Shown here one piece after another: positions 26,741-35,580 of a DNA stretch of 46,038 nt (the first letter of the stretch is position 1; every line of letters starts with the position of its first letter). Position numbers and translations under genes: made by a program. Source of the DNA: Pseudomonas sp. GL-B-19 (GTDB lineage: Bacteria > Pseudomonadota > Gammaproteobacteria > Pseudomonadales > Pseudomonadaceae); the NCBI RefSeq assembly GCF_019956415.1, contig NZ_JAHBDK010000045.1, forward strand, positions 1 through 46,038, given 5' to 3'. The notes beneath the pieces were generated by a model, which was given only the letters and a program-made list of their open reading frames with translations, did not search any database and had not been told where the DNA came from.

Positions 26741-26760
26741 TCATTGCGTGAGATTGCGTT

Positions 26761-27675
<915 letters not shown>

Positions 27676-27678
27676 GCG

Positions 27679-28962
27679 ATGTCTTCAACCACTAAAAAAA
27701 CCATTGATATCAAAAAAAGTCTGGTTGATGCGATTCTTGCCGGCCTCATTGCCCTGATCGTGTTCGGGCCGATAGTCGGTGTCGTACTCGATGGCTACGG
27801 TTTCAACCTGGAAACGACCCGGGTGGCCTGGATTGTCGCTATCGTCATGACCGGTCGTTTTGCCCTGAGCCTGTTCCTGCAAACCTCCAGGGGCCTGAAA
27901 ATCCTCGAAGGATTTGAAACCACCGGCTCCGGGGTTCATGTACTGCCGCCCGATTATAAATCCCGTTTGCGCTGGATCATCCCGCTGATGATCGTCATTG
28001 CCGTGGTGTTTCCGTTTTTCTCCAACTCCTACCTGTTGGGCGTGGTCATCCTTGGGTTGATCTATGTACTGCTGGGTTTGGGGCTGAACATCGTGGTCGG
28101 CTTGGCCGGCCTGCTCGACCTGGGTTACGTGGCGTTTTACGCCATCGGTGCCTATGGCCTGGCGCTCGGTTACCAGTACCTCGGCCTGGGCTTCTGGACG
28201 GTGTTGCCGCTGGCGGCAATAACCGCTGGGCTTGCCGGCTGCATCCTCGGTTTCCCGGTGTTGCGTCTGCACGGTGACTACCTGGCGATCGTGACCCTGG
28301 GTTTCGGTGAAATCATCCGCTTGATCCTCACCAACTGGCTGTCGTTTACCGGTGGTCCGAACGGCATGGCGGCCCCGCTGCCAACGTTTTTCGGTCTGGA
28401 ATTCGGCAAACGGGCGAAAGACGGTGGTGTACCGTTCCACGAGTTCTTCGGCATCGCCTACAACCCGGACGTGAAGTACTACTTCATTTATGCGGTGTTG
28501 TTCCTGGTTGTGCTGGCCGTGTTGTACATCAAGCACCGCTTGACCCGTATGCCCGTAGGCCGTGCCTGGGAAGCCTTGCGTGAAGACGAAATCGCCTGCC
28601 GCTCCATGGGCCTGAACCACGTGCTGGTGAAGCTCTCGGCGTTCACCATCGGTGCATCGACGGCCGGTCTGGCTGGCGTGTTCTTTGCCACCTACCAGGG
28701 CTTCGTCAACCCGACTTCGTTTACCTTCTTCGAATCGGCCCTGATCCTCGCCATCGTGGTACTCGGCGGCATGGGCTCGACCATCGGCGTGGTGATTGCA
28801 GCCTTCGTGCTGACCGTCGCCCCGGAACTGCTGCGTGGCTTCGCGGAATACCGCGTGCTGCTGTTCGGCATCCTGATGGTATTGATGATGATCTGGCGAC
28901 CGCGCGGCCTGATTCGGATCAGCCGTACCGGTGTGACCCCGCGTAAAGGAGTAGCGCCATGA
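27679..28962 (+). CDS. livM: Branched-chain amino acid ABC transporter permease LivM/BraE-type
   Basis: This is the second permease of the LIV-type importer: 427 residues with about ten membrane segments. Like other BraE/LivM proteins it carries extra N-terminal helices (residues about 15-60) before the core LGLGLNIVVGLAGLLDLGYVAFYAIGAY. The coupling loop reads GRAWEALREDEIACRSMGLN, and GGMGSTIGVVIAAF lies near the C-terminus. It begins 3 nt after livH and overlaps livG by 4 nt (ATGA), so translation of the transporter is coupled. The length is slightly above the usual ~417 residues. Confidence 0.94.
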   Translation: MSSTTKKTIDIKKSLVDAILAGLIALIVFGPIVGVVLDGYGFNLETTRVAWIVAIVMTGRFALSLFLQTSRGLKILEGFETTGSGVHVLPPDYKSRLRWIIPLMIVIAVVFPFFSNSYLLGVVILGLIYVLLGLGLNIVVGLAGLLDLGYVAFYAIGAYGLALGYQYLGLGFWTVLPLAAITAGLAGCILGFPVLRLHGDYLAIVTLGFGEIIRLILTNWLSFTGGPNGMAAPLPTFFGLEFGKRAKDGGVPFHEFFGIAYNPDVKYYFIYAVLFLVVLAVLYIKHRLTRMPVGRAWEALREDEIACRSMGLNHVLVKLSAFTIGASTAGLAGVFFATYQGFVNPTSFTFFESALILAIVVLGGMGSTIGVVIAAFVLTVAPELLRGFAEYRVLLFGILMVLMMIWRPRGLIRISRTGVTPRKGVAP

Positions 28963-29834
28963 GCGAAGTCGTACTCTCGGTCGAGAAGCTGATGATGCAC
29001 TTCGGCGGCATCAAGGCGTTGAACGATGTCAGCCTGAAAGTCCACCGCAATTCGATCTTCGCCCTGATCGGCCCCAACGGCGCCGGTAAAACCACCGTGT
29101 TCAACTGCCTGACCGGGTTCTATAAAGCCTCGGGCGGCAAGATCGAACTCAACATCCGTGGGCAACAGACCAACGTCATCAAATTGCTGGGCGAACCGTT
29201 CAAACCGACCGATTTCGTTTCGCCGAAATCCTTCGCCAGTCGGCTGTTCTACAAGGCATTCGGCGGCACCCACCTGGTGAACCGTGCCGGCCTGGCGCGG
29301 ACCTTCCAGAACATTCGCCTGTTCAAGGAAATGTCGGTGCTGGAAAACCTGCTGGTGGCCCAGCATATGTGGGTCAACCGCAGCATGCTGGCGGGCATCC
29401 TCAATACCAAGGGCTACCGCAAGGCTGAAAGCGATGCGCTGGACCACGCCTTCTACTGGCTGGAAGTGGTGGACCTGGTGGATTGCGCCAACCGCCTGGC
29501 CGGTGAACTGTCCTACGGCCAACAGCGCCGTCTGGAAATTGCCCGGGCCATGTGCACCCGTCCGCAGATCATCTGCCTCGACGAACCGGCCGCCGGCCTC
29601 AACCCTCAGGAAACCGAAGCGCTGAGCGCGATGATCCGGCTGCTGCGTGACGAGCACGATCTGACCGTGGTGCTGATCGAACACGACATGGGCATGGTAA
29701 TGAGTATTTCCGACCACATCGTGGTGCTGGACCACGGCATCGTCATTGCCGAGGGCGGCCCCGAGGCGATCCGCCACGACCCGAAAGTGATTGCGGCCTA
29801 TCTGGGCGCCGATGAAGAGGAAGTGGTGTTATGA
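28959..29834 (+). CDS. livG: LIV-type ABC transporter ATP-binding protein LivG/BraF
   Basis: This cytosolic ATPase forms a heterodimer with LivF to power the importer. The 291-residue protein has Walker A GPNGAGKTT, the signature ELSYGQQRRLEIARAM, Walker B IICLDEPAAGLNP and the switch H in VVLIEHDMGMVM. It has the LivG-specific insert before FQNIRLFKEMSVLENLLVAQ. ATGA overlaps with livM upstream and with livF downstream. The length is above the E. coli LivG (about 255) because of the insert at residues 60-105 (GQQTNVIKLLGEPFKPTDF). Confidence 0.95.
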   Translation: MSEVVLSVEKLMMHFGGIKALNDVSLKVHRNSIFALIGPNGAGKTTVFNCLTGFYKASGGKIELNIRGQQTNVIKLLGEPFKPTDFVSPKSFASRLFYKAFGGTHLVNRAGLARTFQNIRLFKEMSVLENLLVAQHMWVNRSMLAGILNTKGYRKAESDALDHAFYWLEVVDLVDCANRLAGELSYGQQRRLEIARAMCTRPQIICLDEPAAGLNPQETEALSAMIRLLRDEHDLTVVLIEHDMGMVMSISDHIVVLDHGIVIAEGGPEAIRHDPKVIAAYLGADEEEVVL

Positions 29835-30547
29835 GTCAACCGATCCTCGAACTCAAGGAACTGGACGTGTTTTACGGGCCGATCCAGGCCCTGAAGAAAG
29901 TCTCGTTGCACATCAATGAAGGTGAAACGGTCAGCCTGATCGGCTCCAACGGCGCCGGCAAGTCGACCTTGCTGATGTCGATCTTCGGCCAGCCGCGCGC
30001 AGCTGACGGGCAGATCATCTATCAGGGTGTGGACATTACGCACAAGTCATCGCACTACATCGCGTCCAACGGCATTGCGCAATCGCCGGAAGGCCGGCGA
30101 GTGTTCCCCGACATGACCGTCGAGGAAAACCTGCTGATGGGCACCATCCCTATTGGTGACAAGTACGCCAAGGAAGACATGCAACGCATGTTCGAGTTGT
30201 TCCCGCGACTTGAAGAGCGGCGCAACCAGCGGGCGATGACCATGTCTGGCGGCGAACAGCAAATGCTCGCCATCGCGCGCGCGCTGATGAGCCGGCCCAA
30301 GCTGTTGTTGCTTGACGAGCCAAGCCTGGGGTTAGCGCCGATTGTGGTGAAACAGATCTTCGCGACACTGCGGGAGTTGGCCAAGACCGGCATGACGATC
30401 TTCCTGGTGGAGCAGAATGCCAACCACGCCCTCAGGTTGTCGGACCGGGCGTACGTGATGGTCAACGGCGAGATACGCCTCACGGGCACCGGCAAGGAGC
30501 TGTTGGTGAACGAAGAGGTGCGTAACGCTTATCTCGGCGGTCATTGA
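29831..30547 (+). CDS. livF: LIV-type ABC transporter ATP-binding protein LivF/BraG
   Basis: This is the second ATPase of the importer, 238 residues, the usual size. Visible motifs are Walker A GSNGAGKSTLL, signature MSGGEQQMLAIARAL, Walker B LLLLDEPSLGLAP and IFLVEQNANHALRL, in which the usual switch histidine is replaced by Q/N as in LivF/BraG. It overlaps livG by 4 nt and ends the operon at a strong terminator. Confidence 0.95.
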   Translation: MSQPILELKELDVFYGPIQALKKVSLHINEGETVSLIGSNGAGKSTLLMSIFGQPRAADGQIIYQGVDITHKSSHYIASNGIAQSPEGRRVFPDMTVEENLLMGTIPIGDKYAKEDMQRMFELFPRLEERRNQRAMTMSGGEQQMLAIARALMSRPKLLLLDEPSLGLAPIVVKQIFATLRELAKTGMTIFLVEQNANHALRLSDRAYVMVNGEIRLTGTGKELLVNEEVRNAYLGGH

Positions 30548-30565
30548 GTCTGCGTTGTTATGCAC

Positions 30566-30597
30566 AAGCCCCGGCGCGCAATCGCCGGGGCTTTTTT
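30566..30597 (+). terminator. Rho-independent terminator of the transporter operon
   Basis: AAGCCCCGGCG (30566-30576), loop CGCAAT, CGCCGGGGCTT (30583-30593), extended by T to 30597. Near-perfect GC-rich stem and a six-T run. Confidence 0.95.
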
Positions 30598-30792
30598 GTG
30601 TTGGAAAGAGAAGTGTTGGTTGAATTTTAAGTGTTCAGGCGCGGGCCCGCGCAAATCTGATATTAAACGGTGAAACTATAAGTTGGCTCTAAGCTAGTGC
30701 AGAAAAATCAATCTTGATTACAAGCGCTATTTGGTTGTTTTTTGCGCTATTGTCATGTGCTAAAAATAGACATTGACATCGTGTGAAAGCGT

Positions 30793-30799
30793 CTATACT
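30793..30799 (+). promoter_or_regulatory. RpoS-type -10 element upstream of the HdeA-like gene
   Basis: CTATACT is the classical stationary-phase sigma-S -10 sequence. A TTGACA at 30773-30778 lies 15 nt upstream of TATACT, too close for an ideal sigma-70 promoter. The leader would be about 110 nt. The remainder of the 370-nt space is AT-rich and shows no gene; it also holds TTGGTTGTTTTTTGC (30731-30745), repeated at 32041. Confidence 0.5.
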
Positions 30800-30917
30800 C
30801 ATCCGGCGTGTCGCTTGTAATGCCGCTAAAATTAAGTTCTTGTTTTTAGCGCAAATCAATACACGATATTGCCTCTTATATGCAGAGGTATAATCAAAGT
30901 CTGTGGAGATGCTTAAA

Positions 30918-31223
30918 ATGACTCATAAAGCCTTTTGCAAAATGGCCCTGGCTAGCTTGATTCTCTCATCTGTCAGCGGTGTTTATGCCGCGTCGACTAG
31001 TACCGATGATATGACGTGTAAGGAGTTCCTTGTAACGCCCCCTCCAGCTCAGGCCCCAGTCTTGCTTTGGGTTTCAGTCGACGAGAATATTAATTCAAAT
31101 GGGGGTTCTTTCACTAAAGAAAAAGTTAAAGCAGAGGTTCTTCCAGAGTTTGTAAAACTTTGCCAGAAGAACCCCGAGAAAAAAGTATCTGGTTTCTCAG
31201 AGGAACTGAAGAAGTTGTTCTGA
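30918..31223 (+). CDS. HdeA-family-like small periplasmic protein
   Basis: This 101-residue secreted protein has a signal peptide (FCKMALASLILSSVSGVYAA). The mature part is short, with two cysteines: MTCKEFL near its start and KLCQKNPEK near the end, then FSEELKKLF. This matches the layout of the acid-stress chaperone HdeA (WTCEDFL ... ACTQDK ... two cysteines linked by a disulfide, final amphipathic helix). The match was made by eye, so function as a periplasmic acid chaperone is inference. The ATG at 30918 has GGAG 9 nt upstream; two earlier in-frame starts (30903, 30909) overlap that site. The AT-rich base composition contrasts with that of its neighbours. Confidence 0.7.
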   Translation: MTHKAFCKMALASLILSSVSGVYAASTSTDDMTCKEFLVTPPPAQAPVLLWVSVDENINSNGGSFTKEKVKAEVLPEFVKLCQKNPEKKVSGFSEELKKLF

Positions 31224-32154
31224 ATAATGTAATCACGAACTAGTGGCGCTTGTCGGTATTTTAATGCCGGCGAGCGTTTTGCCGTTTTGTGAGTCCGATT
31301 AGTTTGACCGGCAGAGTTGGTTGAACCATTTCCCTGGTCTGATTCTCAAGAACCGATTGCTGGCCGGCGAATATCTCCCACAAGGTGTGCACACCGTCCC
31401 GGGTGTAAGTAGGACGGCGGATGTCATGATCGATTCCCAATTCATCCCCATTCCTTGCGGGAGCCGGCTCACTCCCACAGGGCGAGTCGTGTGCTTTCTT
31501 GAAATTGTGGAAAACAATATTCACAAGCTCTCAAAGCGCGACATAAAGCCGCTGTAAATTGTTGTTTTGTCACTGTTTTGACTTGTCCCCGTTTGCTGTG
31601 GAACTGGCTGTGAATAACGTGGGAGTAGCTGGCTGTACGCCTTTAAATACGTGGCTTGCAGCGGCGTGGTTGTTTTTTGATCAGTCGTTTTTGCGAGGCT
31701 GGAGGACGGCGTTGTCAACCTTTTTATTGGCGATTAAAGCAGGGTGAAACGGGCAGTAGCGGCCTGTGGATAAGTCTGTGGTTAAACTCTGGAAAGACTC
31801 GGCTAAGGGCCGTCGTTACTGGCTTGGCGCCATCGCTGGTTTGCGGGGTCAATCGTGCAAAATGCCCTGGGCTACACAGTGAGCCTGCGAGGGTCAAGCG
31901 AAAAACTTTCTAAACTCCCCGCAAAGCCTTGTACACAGCGGCCTCCAGCATTTCCACTTGCCCCCGGAAACTGTGGACCGACCTGTGGATAACGTGCGTG
32001 TACATGGCTGCAAGCCACGGGGCGTATGGTGCTAACAGCGTTGGTTGTTTTTTGCACAGCTTTGCGGTGGTTGCCGCTGTGAGCAAGGCCGGGCATGCTG
32101 CCAGCTGACTTTCAATTCCAAGGGCTGCCCGTCAGCCGAAGCAAGGAGAACACG
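31224..32154. other. Non-coding stretch with DnaA-box-like cluster and a 72-nt degenerate repeat
   Basis: No convincing gene is seen in 931 nt. The stretch holds a single REP (31455-31482), and TGTGGATAA boxes at 31765-31773 and 31984-31992 with one-mismatch versions TGTGAATAA (31609-31617) and TGTGGTTAA (31777-31785), all in the same orientation. Segments 31608-31679 and 31983-32054 are both 72 nt long, begin CTGTG[A/G]ATAACGTG and end GGTTGTTTTTTG, with a divergent middle. The inverted sequence TTGTG...CACAA at 31505-31526 is also present. A DnaA-binding or titration site, or a decayed mobile repeat, could explain it. Confidence 0.5.
31455..31482. repeat. Single REP unit
   Basis: TGCGGGAGCCGGCTCACTCC followed by CACAG is a lone REP in the non-coding stretch after the HdeA-like gene. 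Confidence 0.65.
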
Positions 32155-32922
32155 ATGTCCAACACCCTGTTTATTACCGGCGCGACCTCCGGTTTTGGTG
32201 AAGCCTGTGCCCGCCGTTTTGCCGAGGCTGGCTGGAAACTGGTGCTGACAGGCCGTCGTGAAGAGCGCCTTACTGCCCTGTGCGCCGAGTTGTCGAAGCA
32301 GACCGAGGTGCATGGCCTGGTGCTCGACGTGCGTGATCGCAAAGCCATGGAGGAAGCGATTGCCAACCTGCCACCGTCCTTCTCGAAGCTGCGCGGGCTG
32401 ATCAACAACGCCGGCCTGGCACTCGGCGTGGATCCTGCGCCGAAGTGCGATCTCGACGATTGGGACACCATGGTCGACACCAACATCAAAGGCTTGATGT
32501 ACAGCACCCGTTTGTTGCTGCCGCGCCTGATTGCCCATGGCCGTGGCGCCGGCATCGTTAACCTCGGTTCTATCGCCGGCAACTATCCGTATCCGGGCAG
32601 CCACGTGTATGGCGCGAGCAAGGCATTCGTTAAACAGTTTTCGCTGAACTTGCGCTGCGACCTGCAAGGCACTGGCGTGCGTGTCAGCAACATCGAGCCG
32701 GGCCTGTGTGAGAGCGAGTTCTCGCTGGTGCGTTTCGCCGGTGACCAGGAGCGTTACAACGCGACATACGCGGGGGCCGAGCCGATTCAGCCGCAAGACA
32801 TCGCCGAGACCATTTTCTGGGTGCTTAACGCGCCGGCGCACATCAACATCAACAGCCTGGAGTTGATGCCGGTGAGTCAGACCTGGGCTGGTTTCTCAAT
32901 CGAGCGTAATGCCAAGGCTTAA
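32155..32922 (+). CDS. Short-chain dehydrogenase, YdfG-like (serine/3-hydroxy acid dehydrogenase family)
   Basis: This is a 255-residue classical SDR. The NADP-binding TGATSGFG, NNAG and the catalytic S139, Y152 and K156 (GSIAG...YGASK) are all present. The sequence is close to YdfG of E. coli, which oxidises L-allo-threonine, serine and 3-hydroxy acids and reduces malonic semialdehyde. The C-terminus (MPVSQTWAGFSIER) fits that group. The ATG at 32155 follows CAAGGAG. It stands alone between the DnaA-box region and a palindrome. The exact substrate is not decidable from sequence. Confidence 0.9.
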   Translation: MSNTLFITGATSGFGEACARRFAEAGWKLVLTGRREERLTALCAELSKQTEVHGLVLDVRDRKAMEEAIANLPPSFSKLRGLINNAGLALGVDPAPKCDLDDWDTMVDTNIKGLMYSTRLLLPRLIAHGRGAGIVNLGSIAGNYPYPGSHVYGASKAFVKQFSLNLRCDLQGTGVRVSNIEPGLCESEFSLVRFAGDQERYNATYAGAEPIQPQDIAETIFWVLNAPAHININSLELMPVSQTWAGFSIERNAKA

Positions 32923-32937
32923 GACCGCGTAACGGCC

Positions 32938-33032
32938 ATCGCGGGCAAGTCGAATCGTCGCACCGCCGGCTCCCACAGGTACAGTGTGATCCCTGAAGGA
33001 GCGGCGGTGCGACGATTCGACTTGCCCGCGAT
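32938..33032. repeat. REP-like perfect 30-bp inverted repeat
   Basis: Arms 32938-32967 and 33003-33032 are exact complements, spaced 35 nt. They start with ATCGCGGGCAAG, as in one REP class, but continue into TCGAATCGTCGCACCGCC, a variant not shared by other copies here. It lies between the convergent SDR and AGE genes. Confidence 0.85.
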
Positions 33033-33045
33033 AGCAATCTGTCAG

Positions 33046-34173
33046 TCAGCGCAGATAGTCGACCAACCCGCGATAACAGGTCGCCAAGTGATAAGGCGTG
33101 GTCGACGGCATGTCCTTGCGGCTCACTTCGCCTTGTTCATCGCGACACTCATACCAGCCGCCCGCATGCAAAAAGCGCTGTTGCAGCGCCTGCAACTGGC
33201 GCTGCACAGAGGCCTCGCTGTTTGGCCGCAAGGTCAGGGCGCGCAGGTATTCAGCCTGTGCCCATATGCGCTGGGTGGCATCCTTTGCAGAGCCATCCAG
33301 ATCAAGCATCGCCACGACGGCACCGGTGCATGGATCAACGCCCAGTTGCTCGGTGAGCGCAAATGCACGCTCAAGCGAAGCATGCAGTGTGGAATCGCGC
33401 AGCAACGGCGAAGACTCCAGCAGGAAATACCACTCGAACTGATGCCCCGGTTCAAACCAGTTATCCACAGCTCCTAGCGGTTTCTCCATCAACACGCTCT
33501 GTTGCGGGTCGATGAAGCGCTTCTGCATGGCTGTGCATAACTCAACGAGCGCGCGCTGCACGGCGATGTCTTCGCGCACAGACAGGGTGGCGAGGAAGGC
33601 TTCGGCCAAGTGCATCAGGGGATTTTGCAGCGGCCCGGAGTTGAGCGATGACCAGTCACGGTCGAGGCTGGCTTCGTACAGGCCGTCGCCTGTCGCGAAA
33701 CGCTGAGCGATCACTTCCAGCGCCGCATTAAGGGCCGATTCCACCAGCGGCTCGCGCACCTTGTCCCAGTAATGGGCGCAGGCGAACAGGATGAACGCGT
33801 GGGTGTAGAGGTCTTTGCGCTGATCGAGCGGTGCGCCGTGCGGGTCGATGCTGTAGAACCAGCCGCCATGTTCAGCATCGTGGAAATGCTGCTGCAGGGA
33901 GCGGAATAGCGCAGCAGCGCGCTCTTCGGCAGCCGGAACCTGGCCAATCAGGCTGGAGAACACATACAGCTGCCGTGCGCAGGCCATGGCCCGGTAGCGT
34001 TGAGGGGCCAGCGGTTGATGTTCCGCGTCCAGTGCTTCATAAGGCAGTGCCATGTCGGCATTCCAGCCGGGTCCTTGCCAGAGCGGCACGATCACGTCCT
34101 GGAAGTGCTGTTGCACCGAGGCGAACAGGGCGGTCAATTCAGGCAGGGAGGCGGAGCGGGAAACAGGCGGCAT
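33046..34173 (-). CDS. AGE-family sugar isomerase (probable D-mannose isomerase)
   Basis: This 375-residue cytosolic (alpha/alpha)6-barrel protein belongs to the N-acylglucosamine 2-epimerase family. Features are YRAMACARQLYVFSSLI, the KDLYTHAFILFACAHY block, EPGHQFEWYFLL and the C-terminal STTPYHLATCYRGL, which bring the catalytic histidines and arginine together. Pseudomonad members of this group are mannose isomerases interconverting mannose and fructose; other members act on N-acetylglucosamine or cellobiose. The assignment to mannose is inference. The gene is alone on its strand between two REP palindromes. Confidence 0.85.
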   Translation of the reverse strand: MPPVSRSASLPELTALFASVQQHFQDVIVPLWQGPGWNADMALPYEALDAEHQPLAPQRYRAMACARQLYVFSSLIGQVPAAEERAAALFRSLQQHFHDAEHGGWFYSIDPHGAPLDQRKDLYTHAFILFACAHYWDKVREPLVESALNAALEVIAQRFATGDGLYEASLDRDWSSLNSGPLQNPLMHLAEAFLATLSVREDIAVQRALVELCTAMQKRFIDPQQSVLMEKPLGAVDNWFEPGHQFEWYFLLESSPLLRDSTLHASLERAFALTEQLGVDPCTGAVVAMLDLDGSAKDATQRIWAQAEYLRALTLRPNSEASVQRQLQALQQRFLHAGGWYECRDEQGEVSRKDMPSTTPYHLATCYRGLVDYLR

Positions 34174-34250
34174 TGGCTGGCGTCGTCACGGCAGGGTTGA
34201 TTGCGCGACATGTTAGCAGGCCTGAGAGGGGCGGTGTCTGTCAGGCCGCT

Positions 34251-34316
34251 ATCGCGAGCAAGCTCGGCTCCCACAGGAGTACGCATTCCACTGTGGGAGC
34301 CGAGCTTGCTCGCGAT
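34251..34316. repeat. REP pair, perfect 26-bp arms
   Basis: Arms 34251-34276 (ATCGCGAGCAAGCTCGGCTC...) and 34291-34316 are exact complements, spaced 14 nt. It lies between the AGE gene and ureJ. Confidence 0.9.
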
Positions 34317-34340
34317 GAGGCCATCACAGGCGATAAAAAA

Positions 34341-34913
34341 TCAGCCTGCCAACAACCACACGCCAGTCGCCGCCGACGCTGCACCCGCCAGTCGAACCAA
34401 CGGCGCCGCCGCTTGCGGCAACACCCGCACCACGGCATAACCCAATCCATGCAACGCTGCCGTCGCCGCCACAAACCCGGCCGCATACGCCCAAGGGCTC
34501 GAGATGTCCGGCAACTCCAATCCATGCGCCACACCATGGAACAGTGCAAACAACCCCGTCGCCCCCATCGCCACGCTCAACGGCGGACGCACCGCCAGCG
34601 CCACCGCCAGGCCCAGCGCCAGCACTGACGCGGCAATCGCGCCTTCCAGCGCCGGCAGATTCAGCCCTTCAAACCCCAGTAACCCGCCCATCAGCATCGT
34701 GCCGACGAACGTGCACGGCAGCGCCCAGCGCGCTGCACCTTTTTGCTGTGCCGCCCACAGGCCGACCGCAATCATCGCCAGCAAGTGATCGAGGCCGCCA
34801 ATCGGGTGGCTGATGCCGGCGATCAAGCCATTGTCGCCATGACCCGGATGGGCGAAGGCGACGGCCGGGGTCAGCAGCAGGGCCACGGCGCTCAGAATGC
34901 GTTTCAGTGTCAT
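34341..34913 (-). CDS. ureJ: HupE/UreJ-family nickel/cobalt membrane protein
   Basis: HupE/UreJ proteins are small nickel permeases that supply metal to hydrogenase or urease. The 190-residue protein starts with a cleavable-looking segment ending AFAHPGHGD, then the family motif GLDHLLAMIAVGLWAAQ and five further hydrophobic helices; GLFALFHGVAHGLELP contains the second conserved histidine set. It begins 29 nt after ureG and is the last gene of the ureE-ureF-ureG-ureJ run, consistent with nickel delivery to urease. Confidence 0.9.
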   Translation of the reverse strand: MTLKRILSAVALLLTPAVAFAHPGHGDNGLIAGISHPIGGLDHLLAMIAVGLWAAQQKGAARWALPCTFVGTMLMGGLLGFEGLNLPALEGAIAASVLALGLAVALAVRPPLSVAMGATGLFALFHGVAHGLELPDISSPWAYAAGFVAATAALHGLGYAVVRVLPQAAAPLVRLAGAASAATGVWLLAG

Positions 34914-34942
34914 GGGTAAGCTTCCTTGTTGATAAGTCGTGA

Positions 34943-35557
34943 TCAGGCCGCTGTCAGCAGGCCCTGGCGTTCGATGAAGGCGATGATTTCCTCCAGTCCG
35001 AGACCGGTTTTCTGGTTACTGAAGACAAACGGTTTGCCGTTGCGCATGCGTTTGGTGTCGCTGTCCATCATCTCCAGCGACGCCCCCACCAGCGGTGCGA
35101 GATCGACTTTGTTGATCACCAGCAAATCGGATTTGCAGATACCGGGCCCGCCCTTGCGCGGCAGTTTGTCGCCGGCCGAAACGTCGATCACGTAGATGGT
35201 CAGGTCGGATAATTCCGGGCTGAACGTTGCTGACAGATTGTCGCCACCGGACTCCACCAGAATCAGGTCCAGCCCCGGAAAGCGGCGGTTCAGTTGATCC
35301 ACGGCTTCGAGGTTGATCGAGGCGTCTTCGCGGATCGCCGTGTGTGGGCAGCCGCCGGTTTCCACACCTATGATGCGCTCGGGCGCCAGGGCCTCGTTGC
35401 GCACCAGAAAGTCGGCGTCTTCGCGGGTGTAGATGTCGTTGGTGACAACGGCGAGGTTATAGCGCTCGCGCAGGGCCAGGCACAGGGCCAAGGTCAGAGC
35501 GGTTTTACCGGAACCGACCGGGCCGCCGATGCCGACGCGCAGGGGTTGTGTGTTCAT
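34943..35557 (-). CDS. ureG: Urease accessory GTPase UreG
   Basis: UreG is the SIMIBI-class GTPase that hands nickel to the urease active site with UreD and UreF. The P-loop VGIGGPVGSGKTALTLALC, the metal-binding CPH (ETGGCPHTAIREDAS), the LILVESGGDNLSATFSPELSD region and NKVDLAP (G4) are all visible. The 204-residue length is exactly typical. The ATG at 35557 follows GGAG; a four-residue longer frame starts within that site. It sits 23 nt after ureF. Confidence 0.97.
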   Translation of the reverse strand: MNTQPLRVGIGGPVGSGKTALTLALCLALRERYNLAVVTNDIYTREDADFLVRNEALAPERIIGVETGGCPHTAIREDASINLEAVDQLNRRFPGLDLILVESGGDNLSATFSPELSDLTIYVIDVSAGDKLPRKGGPGICKSDLLVINKVDLAPLVGASLEMMDSDTKRMRNGKPFVFSNQKTGLGLEEIIAFIERQGLLTAA

Positions 35558-35580
35558 GTGGTTCTCCAAATTAAAAGGCC

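Noticed and set aside
31261..31524. Minus-strand frame of 87 codons (containing DGVHTLWEIFAGQQSVLENQ) in the gap after the HdeA-like gene
   Set aside because: It runs through a REP, has no Shine-Dalgarno, and an overlapping second frame is equally open; no family is recognised. It could be a gene fragment but cannot be supported.
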